Origin: Actinomycetota bacterium
GTDB taxonomy: Bacteria; Actinomycetota; Acidimicrobiia; Acidimicrobiales; Ilumatobacteraceae
Direction: 5' to 3'
Length of the DNA stretch: 6,552 bases
Assembly (NCBI GenBank): GCA_009705435.1
Contig: WLTJ01000094.1
Location: 1-6,552 of the forward strand
In this document: positions 1 to 5,700 of the stretch, piece by piece
Layout of the letters: each line of letters opens with the position of its first letter
How positions within the stretch are numbered: position 1 is the stretch's first letter
The notes under the pieces: model-generated
Database searches by the model: none
Told to the model about the DNA's origin: nothing
Seen by the model: the letters and a program-made list of their open reading frames with translations, nothing else
Made by a program: the position numbers and the translations under genes

Positions 1-1214
1 GAATTCGAACTAATGGTGATTTCAACATCAGTGCCGATTGGTGGAGTGACTCGTCCACCAGGGGCATGCGAAGCAGTGGCCGCCATGACTTCGCCAGTCT
101 TGAGAACAATCTCGCGTGGGTCAAGCGGTTTACCTGTGGCATGGGCTGGGCACACACTGGTGCATCGTCCGCACATCGTGCAGGCGTCGGTGTCGAGCAG
201 TTGCTTCCAGGTGAAATCTTCAACAACCGAAGCACCGAACGACTCGAGCGAGGTCTCGGTGAGGTTTGGCATGGCCTTCATTGCACCCTTGGGACGATCA
301 CGATCTTTGAGGTACATATTCAGTGGGGATGTGAAGATATGTCGCAACATTGTGATTGGCAAAATTGCCAAGAAAGCCACAAAGGTAAGCACGTGAAAAA
401 TCCACCAACCTTGATGCCATAACTCGAGTGTGCGCGGTGTCAGACCATCCACCATGGATGCCAATGGGTAACCGATGAAGGACCATTTTTCGTGATCCAT
501 GTTTTCGCCACGTGCAGAACTTTGGGCGATGCGGAACATTTCGGCGCCGAAACCAGACACGCCAATCGCTAACAAGACGCCCAAAATGATTGCGTGTTCT
601 GGCTTGCTCTTAATACGAATGCGATATGGTCGCTGCACATAACGGCGAACGATTGCCCACAAAACGCCAACAGTAAAAACTAAGCCCGCGAGGTCTCCAA
701 CGAGGACATAGCCGCGGTACACATCGCCATGAAGAAACTTCAGGCTCTCTGGTAGTTGATGATCTAGTTCAAGTGCAGTGGTGACACCGAGCAACACAAG
801 AAACCCGAAGTACATCATGGAGTGCATGAGTCCCGCGGCCGAATCTCGCAACAGAGTGCGCATGTAAACGCCAGCACGGAAGTCTGCGAGGCGACGTTTG
901 ACATTTTTTGTCGTAGTGCGACGACGGTCTGATGTGCCACGTTCCCAGTTACGAATTCGATCAGCGAATCTAAATGAACCCCACAAAACTAAAACTGGAA
1001 TGACGGTGTAGAACGCCAACTGCAGAGGACCGGGAATTCCCCCGAACACGGGGCGATGAATAACCGACTCTTCTTTCCAGCCGGTTATCAGAGGCAGGAT
1101 GCCCGAGAACACAATGAAGACCGCCATGAAAGAACCTATGGCGATAGAGAGTTGGTGGGGCTTTAAACGCCGTGGACCCGAAGGAGTGGCGGTGGTGTCA
1201 TCGTGCGTACTCAT
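1..1214 (-). CDS. etfD: EtfD/FadF-like membrane Fe-S oxidoreductase (ETF:menaquinone oxidoreductase type), N-terminal part
   Basis: This open frame runs from ATG 1212-1214 off the left edge (about 404 codons, no stop, no frameshift seen). The first ~290 residues contain about six hydrophobic segments (roughly 22-44, 62-83, 126-149, 166-188, 207-226, 270-290). Histidines lie in or beside them (H131, H207, H267, H274) and could be haem b ligands as in NarI-type cytochromes. A cytosolic 4Fe-4S motif follows, CxxCxxCxxxCP with C345, C348, C351 and C355. A NarI-like membrane domain followed by a ferredoxin domain is the known order in the FadF/EtfD family (mycobacterial Rv0338c), which ends in two cysteine-rich CCG domains; those would lie beyond the window. 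Family role: passing electrons from acyl-CoA dehydrogenases via ETF to menaquinone during fatty-acid oxidation. The alternative is another HdrD-related respiratory oxidoreductase; the missing half and neighbours would decide. The gene follows the cyclic-nucleotide-binding gene after 43 bases, without a clear Shine-Dalgarno. Confidence 0.72.
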   Translation of the reverse strand, partial: MSTHDDTTATPSGPRRLKPHQLSIAIGSFMAVFIVFSGILPLITGWKEESVIHRPVFGGIPGPLQLAFYTVIPVLVLWGSFRFADRIRNWERGTSDRRRTTTKNVKRRLADFRAGVYMRTLLRDSAAGLMHSMMYFGFLVLLGVTTALELDHQLPESLKFLHGDVYRGYVLVGDLAGLVFTVGVLWAIVRRYVQRPYRIRIKSKPEHAIILGVLLAIGVSGFGAEMFRIAQSSARGENMDHEKWSFIGYPLASMVDGLTPRTLELWHQGWWIFHVLTFVAFLAILPITMLRHIFTSPLNMYLKDRDRPKGAMKAMPNLTETSLESFGASVVEDFTWKQLLDTDACTMCGRCTSVCPAHATGKPLDPREIVLKTGEVMAATASHAPGGRVTPPIGTDVEITISSN

Positions 1215-1223
1215 GCAGGTAGA

Positions 1224-1229
1224 ACGCTA
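1224..1229 (-). promoter_or_regulatory. -10-like box TAGCGT before the etfD-like gene
   Basis: Read on the minus strand, TAGCGT lies 9 bases before the ATG at 1214, and no Shine-Dalgarno is visible between them. The same nine bases, ACTAGCGTT, precede gpmA at nearly the same distance. No convincing -35 was seen, so this is a candidate only; the gene could equally be read through from the upstream gene. Confidence 0.3.
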
Positions 1230-1257
1230 GTGCGCAATGATGAATGAGGAGAACCTG

Positions 1258-1683
1258 TCAGCCGAAATACTGGCGGTCTAATTCACGAATACGGCCGGCC
1301 AAAGTGGCAAGCAGTTTGTGCGAAAGAGCAGGAATAGCGTCAATCACTGCCAAGAACTGGCGCTGACTGATGACCAACATCACGCAATCGGTATCGGCGG
1401 TCACAGAGGCAGTACGTGGACCGTGATCCAGCAGCGATAATTCGCCGACGACTGCGCCACTGGAGAGAGTGGCTACTTTTTTACCGTTACGTCGCACAGT
1501 TGCGGTGCCACTGATAATGACGTATGCCTCACGGCCAGTTTGACCCTGGTCGATGACCAAGGCTCCTGCGGGGAGGGAAACTTCGTCGCCAGCTTTAGAG
1601 ATCTTTTCAAGATCTTTCGTTGAGCACGAAGAAAACAGCGAGACTTTACGGAGACTGTCGAGGTAGGACTTTTTGCTGGCCAT
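1258..1683 (-). CDS. Stand-alone cyclic-nucleotide-binding (Crp/Fnr sensor-type) domain protein
   Basis: A 141-residue protein made almost entirely of one cNMP-binding beta-barrel. The phosphate-binding cassette is clear: G80-E81-L82-S83, then R90-T91-A92; in this family the Glu contacts the ribose and the Arg the cyclic phosphate. Glycines G40, G47 and G59 sit at typical turn positions. The chain ends in a C-terminal helix (about 118-138) with no helix-turn-helix after it, so it is not a complete CRP-type transcription factor. There is no signal peptide or membrane segment, so a cytosolic sensor or regulatory subunit is likely; the partner is unknown. The ATG at 1683 is preferred over an in-frame GTG at 1692, because that GTG overlaps the probable -10 box. 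It lies 43 bases upstream of the etfD-like gene on the same strand, which hints at co-expression. Confidence 0.85.
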   Translation of the reverse strand: MASKKSYLDSLRKVSLFSSCSTKDLEKISKAGDEVSLPAGALVIDQGQTGREAYVIISGTATVRRNGKKVATLSSGAVVGELSLLDHGPRTASVTADTDCVMLVISQRQFLAVIDAIPALSHKLLATLAGRIRELDRQYFG

Positions 1684-1690
1684 GCATGTC

Positions 1691-1719
1691 ACTATACGAC
1701 GCTCGTGAACTTGTGCGAA
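1691..1719 (-). promoter_or_regulatory. Predicted promoter for a leaderless cyclic-nucleotide-binding gene
   Basis: On the minus strand, TTCGCA (1714-1719, four of six matches to TTGACA) is separated by exactly 17 bases from TATAGT (1691-1696, five of six matches to TATAAT). Seven bases then lead to the ATG at 1683. The spacing places transcription start at or next to the A of the ATG, giving a leaderless mRNA, which agrees with the absence of a Shine-Dalgarno. This is the best-formed promoter in the window. Confidence 0.62.
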
Positions 1720-1729
1720 CCACTGGAGC

Positions 1730-1772
1730 GTGTCTCAGGGGTCACGCGGATGAGTCCACAGACACACCTCCT
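1730..1772 (-). other. Inverted repeat and orphan Shine-Dalgarno between gpmA and the cyclic-nucleotide-binding gene
   Basis: Six-base arms GTGTCT (1730-1735) and AGACAC (1760-1765) form an imperfect hairpin with a few inner G-C pairs and no U-run. Beside it the minus strand reads AGGAGGTG (1772-1765), a perfect match to the anti-Shine-Dalgarno. Seven bases after the AGGAGG a GTG opens a five-codon frame that stops at 1742-1744. This could be a weak gpmA terminator, a leader minigene or chance; no real gene follows the site in frame. Confidence 0.25.
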
Positions 1773-1797
1773 ATGGGCTCAGGTCACCCAGTTTGGA

Positions 1798-2544
1798 CTA
1801 GGCACCCGCCTGGGTGGCGACGGCCTTGGCTGCCGCCTGAATGGCCACAGCATCCCCAAGGTATTCGGCTGTTTTAAGAGTCATGTCGTCATTAAATATG
1901 TAGCGCTTTGGGACTCCAGTTGGGATGTTCAACTCAGCGATATCGGTGGTCGAAATAGCCTCAAGGTGCATGACCAGGGCGCGCAAAGAATTGCCGTGAG
2001 CAACCATCAAAACTGTCAGACCTTCTTGTAATTGAGGTACCACACAGTCATTCCAGTAAGGCAACACTCGTGCTACGACATCCTTGAGACACTCGGTTGC
2101 AGGCAGCACGCTGGGATTGAGCAGTCGATAACGCGGGTCGTTGATGGGATGCTCAGGGCTGGTGGTCTCCACGGGTGGTGGCGGAATGTCATAACTACGA
2201 CGCCATAACTTGGTTTGTTCGGGTCCATGGAGTTCAGTTGTGGCCTTCTTGTCAAGACCCTGAAGGGCCCCGTAATGCCGTTCGTTTAAAAGCCAAGTGC
2301 GCTGAACTGGCAACCAAATTTGACCCATGGCATCCAGAGCCAGATTGCAGGTCGTGACGGCCCGATCAAGTAGTGAAGTGTGTGAAGTGTCGAAGTACAG
2401 CCCAGCCTGGGACATTGTGAGACCAGCAGTCGTGGCCTCAGAGATACCCTGATCAGACAGGGGGACATCGTGCCAGCCTGTAAATAGATTTTTTTGGTTC
2501 CATGTACTTTGGCCATGGCGCAAGATCACGAGAGTTCCGGTCAC
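1798..2544 (-). CDS. gpmA: 2,3-bisphosphoglycerate-dependent phosphoglycerate mutase
   Basis: A 248-residue cytosolic enzyme that interconverts 3- and 2-phosphoglycerate in glycolysis and gluconeogenesis; family members are usually about 230-250 residues. The histidine-phosphatase signature L-R9-H10-G11 gives the phospho-accepting His10. R61 (in LLDRAVTT), E88 (in NERHYGALQG) and H183 (in AHGNSLRAL) match the other catalytic and phosphate-binding residues of the dPGM class, and the substrate-binding stretch FTGWHDVPLS (21-30) is present. No key residue is missing. The GTG start at 2544 is chosen because the beta-strand leading to RHG begins directly after it, as in the family. GAGG lies too close to the GTG to act as a good Shine-Dalgarno, whereas a TAGCGT box lies 8 bases upstream. 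The gene is divergent from xseA across 65 bases. Its Ala-rich C-terminal tail (about 231-248) looks poorly conserved. Confidence 0.96.
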   Translation of the reverse strand: MTGTLVILRHGQSTWNQKNLFTGWHDVPLSDQGISEATTAGLTMSQAGLYFDTSHTSLLDRAVTTCNLALDAMGQIWLPVQRTWLLNERHYGALQGLDKKATTELHGPEQTKLWRRSYDIPPPPVETTSPEHPINDPRYRLLNPSVLPATECLKDVVARVLPYWNDCVVPQLQEGLTVLMVAHGNSLRALVMHLEAISTTDIAELNIPTGVPKRYIFNDDMTLKTAEYLGDAVAIQAAAKAVATQAGA

Positions 2545-2552
2545 AACCTCAA

Positions 2553-2558
2553 ACGCTA
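2553..2558 (-). promoter_or_regulatory. -10-like box TAGCGT before gpmA
   Basis: On the minus strand TAGCGT ends 8 bases before the GTG start at 2544, inside the 65-base divergent spacer shared with xseA. The nonamer ACTAGCGTT around it also occurs upstream of the etfD-like gene. No good -35 is visible at 17 bases. The spacing is compatible with a leaderless or nearly leaderless gpmA transcript. Confidence 0.35.
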
Positions 2559-2609
2559 GTCGTCGAGAGTGCCCGCGCCGACCTTTTTATCGGGCAGAAT
2601 GATCCCTTC

Positions 2610-3914
2610 ATGGCTAAAGATTTTGGAACCGAGGACTTTGACATCAGCGCTGATGAGGTGTTTTCCGATGTCGCCGTGGCGGGTCCAAGTACGGTTGCGA
2701 CCTATTCGATCACTGAACTTGTGGACGAAATCAATGGGGTACTCGAGGATTCATTTGATGAAGGATTCTGGGTCTGGGGCGAAATTAGTGGTCTGAGTAC
2801 GAAGAATCGACACACCTATTTCACGTTGGTTGAACAAGAACCAGGTAGCCGCAGTAAGAAAGCGCAGCTCAATGTGAACTTATGGGCCGGGGATATGGTC
2901 AAACTGCGACCGGTCTTAAGCGCAGCGGGTTTGGAATTAGCTGACGGTCTGAAGGTGCGCCTCTATGGTTCGCTGAACTTCTACGGACCCTTCGGAAAAC
3001 TTTCATTGATCATGCGCGGCATTGATCCGCGTTTTACTTTGGGCGATATTGCTCTGCAGCGTGACGAACTTATACGCAAATTAAAATTGAGTGGTGCCTA
3101 CGAGCGCAATCGTCTCCTTGATATCGCACTCGTCCCGTTGCGCGTGGGTGTCGTCACCAGCGGTAGTAGCGCTGCTTGGGCGGACTTCAAAAATCAGATC
3201 TCCAGTAGTGAACTTGGTTTTCAATTGACGTTGCTCGATGTCGTTGTTCAAGGTGATCAAGCGGTTGGTGCTGTCACCCGAGCAATTGAAACCTTGGGTC
3301 AGCGCGATGACCTTGATGTCATCGTGGTGATTCGTGGTGGAGGAAGTAAAAGCGAATTGTCAACTTTTGATGATGAGAAAATCGCTTTGGCAATAGCGAA
3401 CTCTCCATTGCCCGTGCTCACCGGAATTGGCCACGAAATTGATACCAGCGTGGCAGATGAGGTGGCATTTGAAAGACATAAAACCCCAACGGCCTGTGCA
3501 GTTTCTTTGATTAATCGGGTGAAGAATTTCGTCACGGAAACAGAAACTGTGTGGGACGCAGTAGCGCGCGTTGCCACCCAGAAACTGAGTGATTCGCATA
3601 AGAATGTCAACAATCTGACTCGCGAGATCTCAATCCACACCCGCACGGCTGTTGATCGTGCAGGCGAGCGTTTGACCGGGCGAGTTGAACGTTTATTGCG
3701 CCGAGCGCCACAGATAGTGCTTGACGCTGTCACGCGGACCGACAATCTCGAAACACGTATACGCCTTCTTGATCCGAAGAATGTCTTAGCGCGTGGTTGG
3801 TCAATCACGCGTACGGCTGATGGCCGAGTGATTCGTAGTACAACTGATGTTTCAGCGGACGAAAAGATAACAACCGTTGTGGCAGATGGATCAATCAGCA
3901 GCACTGTGAACTAG
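2610..3914 (+). CDS. xseA: Exonuclease VII large subunit
   Basis: A 434-residue catalytic subunit of exonuclease VII, which digests single-stranded DNA from both ends and works with several small XseB subunits in the cytosol. An N-terminal OB-fold (about 32-135) begins with YSITELVDEINGVLE and contains the GEISG strand. The nuclease domain carries GVVTSGSSAAWADF, then R242-G-G-G and G274-H275-E276 within ...TGIGHEIDTSVADEVAFERHKTPTACA, all matching the family's conserved blocks. A long helical, charged segment (about 300-400) fits the coiled-coil region that binds XseB. The ATG at 2610 is preferred: the longer frame from 2502 would overlap gpmA and adds unrelated sequence. There is no clear Shine-Dalgarno, though CAGAAT at 2595-2600 could be a -10. 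The first ~24 residues are strikingly acidic and precede the usual family start. xseB follows after 17 bases. Confidence 0.95.
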   Translation: MAKDFGTEDFDISADEVFSDVAVAGPSTVATYSITELVDEINGVLEDSFDEGFWVWGEISGLSTKNRHTYFTLVEQEPGSRSKKAQLNVNLWAGDMVKLRPVLSAAGLELADGLKVRLYGSLNFYGPFGKLSLIMRGIDPRFTLGDIALQRDELIRKLKLSGAYERNRLLDIALVPLRVGVVTSGSSAAWADFKNQISSSELGFQLTLLDVVVQGDQAVGAVTRAIETLGQRDDLDVIVVIRGGGSKSELSTFDDEKIALAIANSPLPVLTGIGHEIDTSVADEVAFERHKTPTACAVSLINRVKNFVTETETVWDAVARVATQKLSDSHKNVNNLTREISIHTRTAVDRAGERLTGRVERLLRRAPQIVLDAVTRTDNLETRIRLLDPKNVLARGWSITRTADGRVIRSTTDVSADEKITTVVADGSISSTVN

Positions 3915-3920
3915 AAAAAA

Positions 3921-3925
3921 AAGGA
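3921..3925 (+). promoter_or_regulatory. Shine-Dalgarno site of xseB
   Basis: AAGGA ends 6 bases before the ATG at 3932, at the end of an eight-A run that starts right after the xseA stop. This is the only gene start in the window with a normally placed Shine-Dalgarno. That fits translation from within the xseA-xseB mRNA. Confidence 0.6.
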
Positions 3926-3931
3926 AAAGCG

Positions 3932-4141
3932 ATGACAAAAAAAGATTCTTCAGAAATCGGATATGCCGAGGCTTTGAAAGAACTTGAGAAGATACTGAGT
4001 GATCTTGAGCGAGCGGATGTGGATGTTGATGTTCTGGCAAGTCAGGTTGAACGGGCGTCAGAACTCATTCGCCTCTGCCGCGATCGCATTGGTAACGCCA
4101 AAATGCAAATTGACACCGTTGTGGGCGGATTAGAAACCTGA
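3932..4141 (+). CDS. xseB: Exonuclease VII small subunit
   Basis: A 69-residue small subunit that binds the helical region of XseA and is needed for normal exonuclease VII activity. The whole protein fits the family pattern: Y-x-E-A-L-K-E-L-E-K-I (about 11-21), an acidic middle with DVDVDVLA (29-36), then E-R-A-S-E-L-I-R-L-C-R-D-R-I and a final K-M-Q-I-D. It is predicted to be two helices, at the short end of the usual ~70-85 residues. It lies 17 bases after xseA in the same orientation, the standard operon arrangement, with its own Shine-Dalgarno. A seven-A run falls in codons 2-4. Confidence 0.94.
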   Translation: MTKKDSSEIGYAEALKELEKILSDLERADVDVDVLASQVERASELIRLCRDRIGNAKMQIDTVVGGLET

Positions 4142-4149
4142 TTCACCTC

Positions 4150-4155
4150 TAACCT
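4150..4155 (+). promoter_or_regulatory. -10-like box TAACCT before the polyprenyl synthase gene
   Basis: TAACCT lies in the 20-base gap after xseB, 6 bases before the GTG at 4162. The gap has no Shine-Dalgarno; it even carries CACCTC, the opposite sense. A leaderless transcript starting at the GTG is therefore plausible. The -35 region is unclear: a perfect TTGACA at 4110-4115 is too far upstream (34 bases). Confidence 0.4.
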
Positions 4156-4166
4156 GACACTGTGAG
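4155..4166 (+). repeat. 12-base repeat TGACACTGTGAG over the polyprenyl synthase start
   Basis: This dodecamer covers the GTG start codon (4162-4164) and recurs without mismatch over the GTG start of the LysM lipoprotein gene at 5267-5278. Its core CACTGTG is nearly palindromic. Confidence 0.45.
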
Positions 4167-5223
4167 TTCAACACCTCCGCCATCGCTCGTTGAGATTGCT
4201 CGACGAATTGAAACTCATCTTGATGCTGTGCTTGGCGTTGAGGAAAGCCGTTGGTCAAGTTTTGATGAAGATCTGACGAGCCCAGTTGAACATATTCGTC
4301 GCCTTGTGAATTCGGGTGGCAAACGATTGCGACCGGCATTTAGTCATTGGGGTTTTGTTGGCGCAGGTGGAGATCCAGATTCTTCAATGAGTCTTGACAC
4401 GGGTGCTGCACTTGAACTTTTACATGCCTTCGCGCTGTTTCATGATGACATCATGGACGGTTCGTTGACGCGTCGCGGTGTGGCTGTGACTCATGAAGTT
4501 TTCGCCGAGCAACATCGCCTCAGTGGTGGAAGCGGTGAAGCACGTCGATATGGAGAAGGCATTGCCATATTGGTTGGTGACTTAGCTTTTGTCTACAGCG
4601 ATCGCTTGATGGGCGATGCACCCTTGGCGGCCCGTGAGATTTGGCACGAATTACGCATTGAGTTGAACATCGGTCAGTTGCTTGATCTAATCGGTACATC
4701 GCGCAACGAACGTCGTCGCCATAAGACCGAACGGATTTGTCGTTACAAAAGTGGCAAGTACACCATTGAGCGGCCATTGCATCTTGGGGCGATGCTTGCT
4801 GCGCCTGAACGCAAAGAAGAACTCCTTCCATTGCTGAGCGCCTATGGACTTCCGCTCGGCGACGCTTTTCAAATGCGTGATGATGTGATGGGCGTTTTTG
4901 GTGACACGGCACTGACGGGCAAACCAGTAGCTGATGATCTGCGAGAGGGTAAGCCAACACCGTTAATGGCAATGGCCGTTGAGCGCGCATCGCACAGCCA
5001 GGCCAAGGTTCTGGCAAAGGTTGGTTTAGATGTTCTTTCCGATGACGATGTTCGTCGAGCCCAAGAAGCCATCATCGACTCAGGAGCACTGACCGAGATG
5101 GAAGAATTGATTTCCTCGCTCACCACCCAGGCGATTGATTCCCTTGAAGCATTGCCGGTGTTGCCCGAGGCCAAGGTTGAACTCGTGGCTTTGGCGCATT
5201 ATGTCAGCCATCGCCACACCTAA
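4162..5223 (+). CDS. Short-chain polyprenyl (FPP/GGPP-type) diphosphate synthase
   Basis: A 353-residue trans-isoprenyl diphosphate synthase that condenses isopentenyl diphosphate with an allylic diphosphate to make C15-C20 or longer precursors for quinone side chains, carotenoids or other isoprenoids. The first Asp-rich motif is D95-D-I-M-D99 and the second begins D240-D241 (DDVMGVFGD, a DDxxG variant seen in actinobacterial IdsA-type enzymes). GGKRLRP (about 52-58) supplies diphosphate-binding residues, and TGKPVADDLREGK follows the second motif as expected. Phe lies five residues before the first motif, which in related enzymes limits chain length, so FPP or GGPP is more likely than a long chain; this is inference. 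The GTG at 4162 is the plausible start, 20 bases after xseB, without a Shine-Dalgarno. It may be co-transcribed with xseAB or have its own promoter. Confidence 0.93.
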   Translation: MSSTPPPSLVEIARRIETHLDAVLGVEESRWSSFDEDLTSPVEHIRRLVNSGGKRLRPAFSHWGFVGAGGDPDSSMSLDTGAALELLHAFALFHDDIMDGSLTRRGVAVTHEVFAEQHRLSGGSGEARRYGEGIAILVGDLAFVYSDRLMGDAPLAAREIWHELRIELNIGQLLDLIGTSRNERRRHKTERICRYKSGKYTIERPLHLGAMLAAPERKEELLPLLSAYGLPLGDAFQMRDDVMGVFGDTALTGKPVADDLREGKPTPLMAMAVERASHSQAKVLAKVGLDVLSDDDVRRAQEAIIDSGALTEMEELISSLTTQAIDSLEALPVLPEAKVELVALAHYVSHRHT

Positions 5224-5259
5224 TTTGTTGGGTGAGTAGCGAATAGAGATCGTGAGTCT

Positions 5260-5265
5260 TACGCT
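5260..5265 (+). promoter_or_regulatory. -10-like box TACGCT before the LysM lipoprotein gene
   Basis: TACGCT ends 8 bases before the GTG at 5274 in a 50-base gap that has no Shine-Dalgarno near the start. The -35 is not recognisable at 17-18 bases. It is listed because it repeats the spacing seen at other starts in the window. Confidence 0.3.
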
Positions 5266-5266
5266 T

Positions 5267-5278
5267 TGACACTGTGAG
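5267..5278 (+). repeat. 12-base repeat TGACACTGTGAG over the LysM gene start
   Basis: Second exact copy of the dodecamer found at 4155-4166, again with the GTG start codon at bases 8-10 of the motif. The bases on either side differ, so this is not a longer duplication. Confidence 0.45.
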
Positions 5279-5639
5279 AAAGCGTCTGACGGCTGTTGTA
5301 GTGACATTGAGCGCCATGGGGCTAGTTGCCGCCTGCGGTGCTGATGGATCGAGAGTTGTCAATACCTTGCCGGTGATGATTGCCGTGACGACGACGACAA
5401 TCCCGCCGACGACCACCCTCGCCCCTAATACCGAATATCAGATGTATCTCGTTCAGTCGGGGGATTCTGTTTCTTATATCGCCAGCCAATTCAATGTCAG
5501 TGTGGACGACATTGTGGCGCTCAATGGGTTAGCTGATGCCGATGACATTCAGGCTGGCCAAAAACTGAAGATTCCTGCTGGTGCTGGTAGCCCAGCGTCG
5601 AGCGTGCCGAGTGGTCCAACTACTACATCAGCACCCTGA
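5274..5639 (+). CDS. Small LysM-domain lipoprotein
   Basis: A 121-residue exported protein. MRKRL followed by a hydrophobic stretch and the lipobox LVAAC gives a type II signal peptide with lipidated Cys21. A Thr/Pro-rich linker (about 38-51, VTTTTIPPTTTLAP) then leads to one LysM domain (about 57-101), recognised from YLVQSGDSVSYIASQFNVSVDDIVALNGL and ending AGQKLKIP. A short Ser/Thr/Pro tail closes the protein. LysM domains bind the glycan of peptidoglycan, so this is probably a membrane-anchored wall-binding protein; no enzymatic domain is present and the exact role is unknown. The GTG start at 5274 is supported by the signal peptide beginning directly there. It follows the polyprenyl synthase gene after 50 bases. 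Confidence 0.9.
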   Translation: MRKRLTAVVVTLSAMGLVAACGADGSRVVNTLPVMIAVTTTTIPPTTTLAPNTEYQMYLVQSGDSVSYIASQFNVSVDDIVALNGLADADDIQAGQKLKIPAGAGSPASSVPSGPTTTSAP

Positions 5640-5687
5640 CCCCGCCCAGTTGTGAGTGAGTGCCCTGCGGCGCCTGTGAACGATTCG

Positions 5688-5693
5688 TAGACT
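5688..5693 (+). promoter_or_regulatory. -10-like box TAGACT before the oxygenase-like gene
   Basis: TAGACT ends 7 bases before the ATG at 5701, at the end of a 61-base intergenic stretch that has no Shine-Dalgarno near the start codon. The expected -35 position reads CTGCGG, a poor match. The position fits a leaderless mRNA. Confidence 0.42.
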
Positions 5694-5700
5694 GAGTGAT

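Noticed and set aside
13..422. Two plus-strand open frames of about 120 codons
   Set aside because: They lie antisense to the EtfD-like frame, whose cysteine motif and membrane segments are clear; their translations look like reading-frame noise.
1705..2031. Plus-strand open frame of 108 codons
   Set aside because: It runs across the 3' half of gpmA and the following spacer on the opposite strand; no start signal or domain supports it.
2502..2609. Upstream extension of xseA to an ATG at 2502
   Set aside because: It overlaps the N-terminal coding part of gpmA on the other strand, and the added residues are unlike XseA; the ATG at 2610 fits better.
3299..3904. Minus-strand open frame of 201 codons
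   Set aside because: It is antisense to the conserved nuclease domain of xseA and its translation is Ser/Thr/Arg-rich noise without a recognisable domain.
4110..4115. Perfect TTGACA as the -35 of the polyprenyl synthase gene
   Set aside because: It is 34 bases from the TAACCT box, and at 17 bases it has no good -10; it probably reflects xseB coding sequence (Ile-Asp-Thr).
4520..5017. Minus-strand open frame of 165 codons
   Set aside because: It is antisense to the polyprenyl synthase between its two Asp-rich motifs; the His/Arg/Cys-rich translation has no family resemblance.
5210..5240. Possible terminator hairpin after the polyprenyl synthase (CACC ... GGTG)
   Set aside because: The stem is only four to five pairs with no U-run, not enough to call a terminator.
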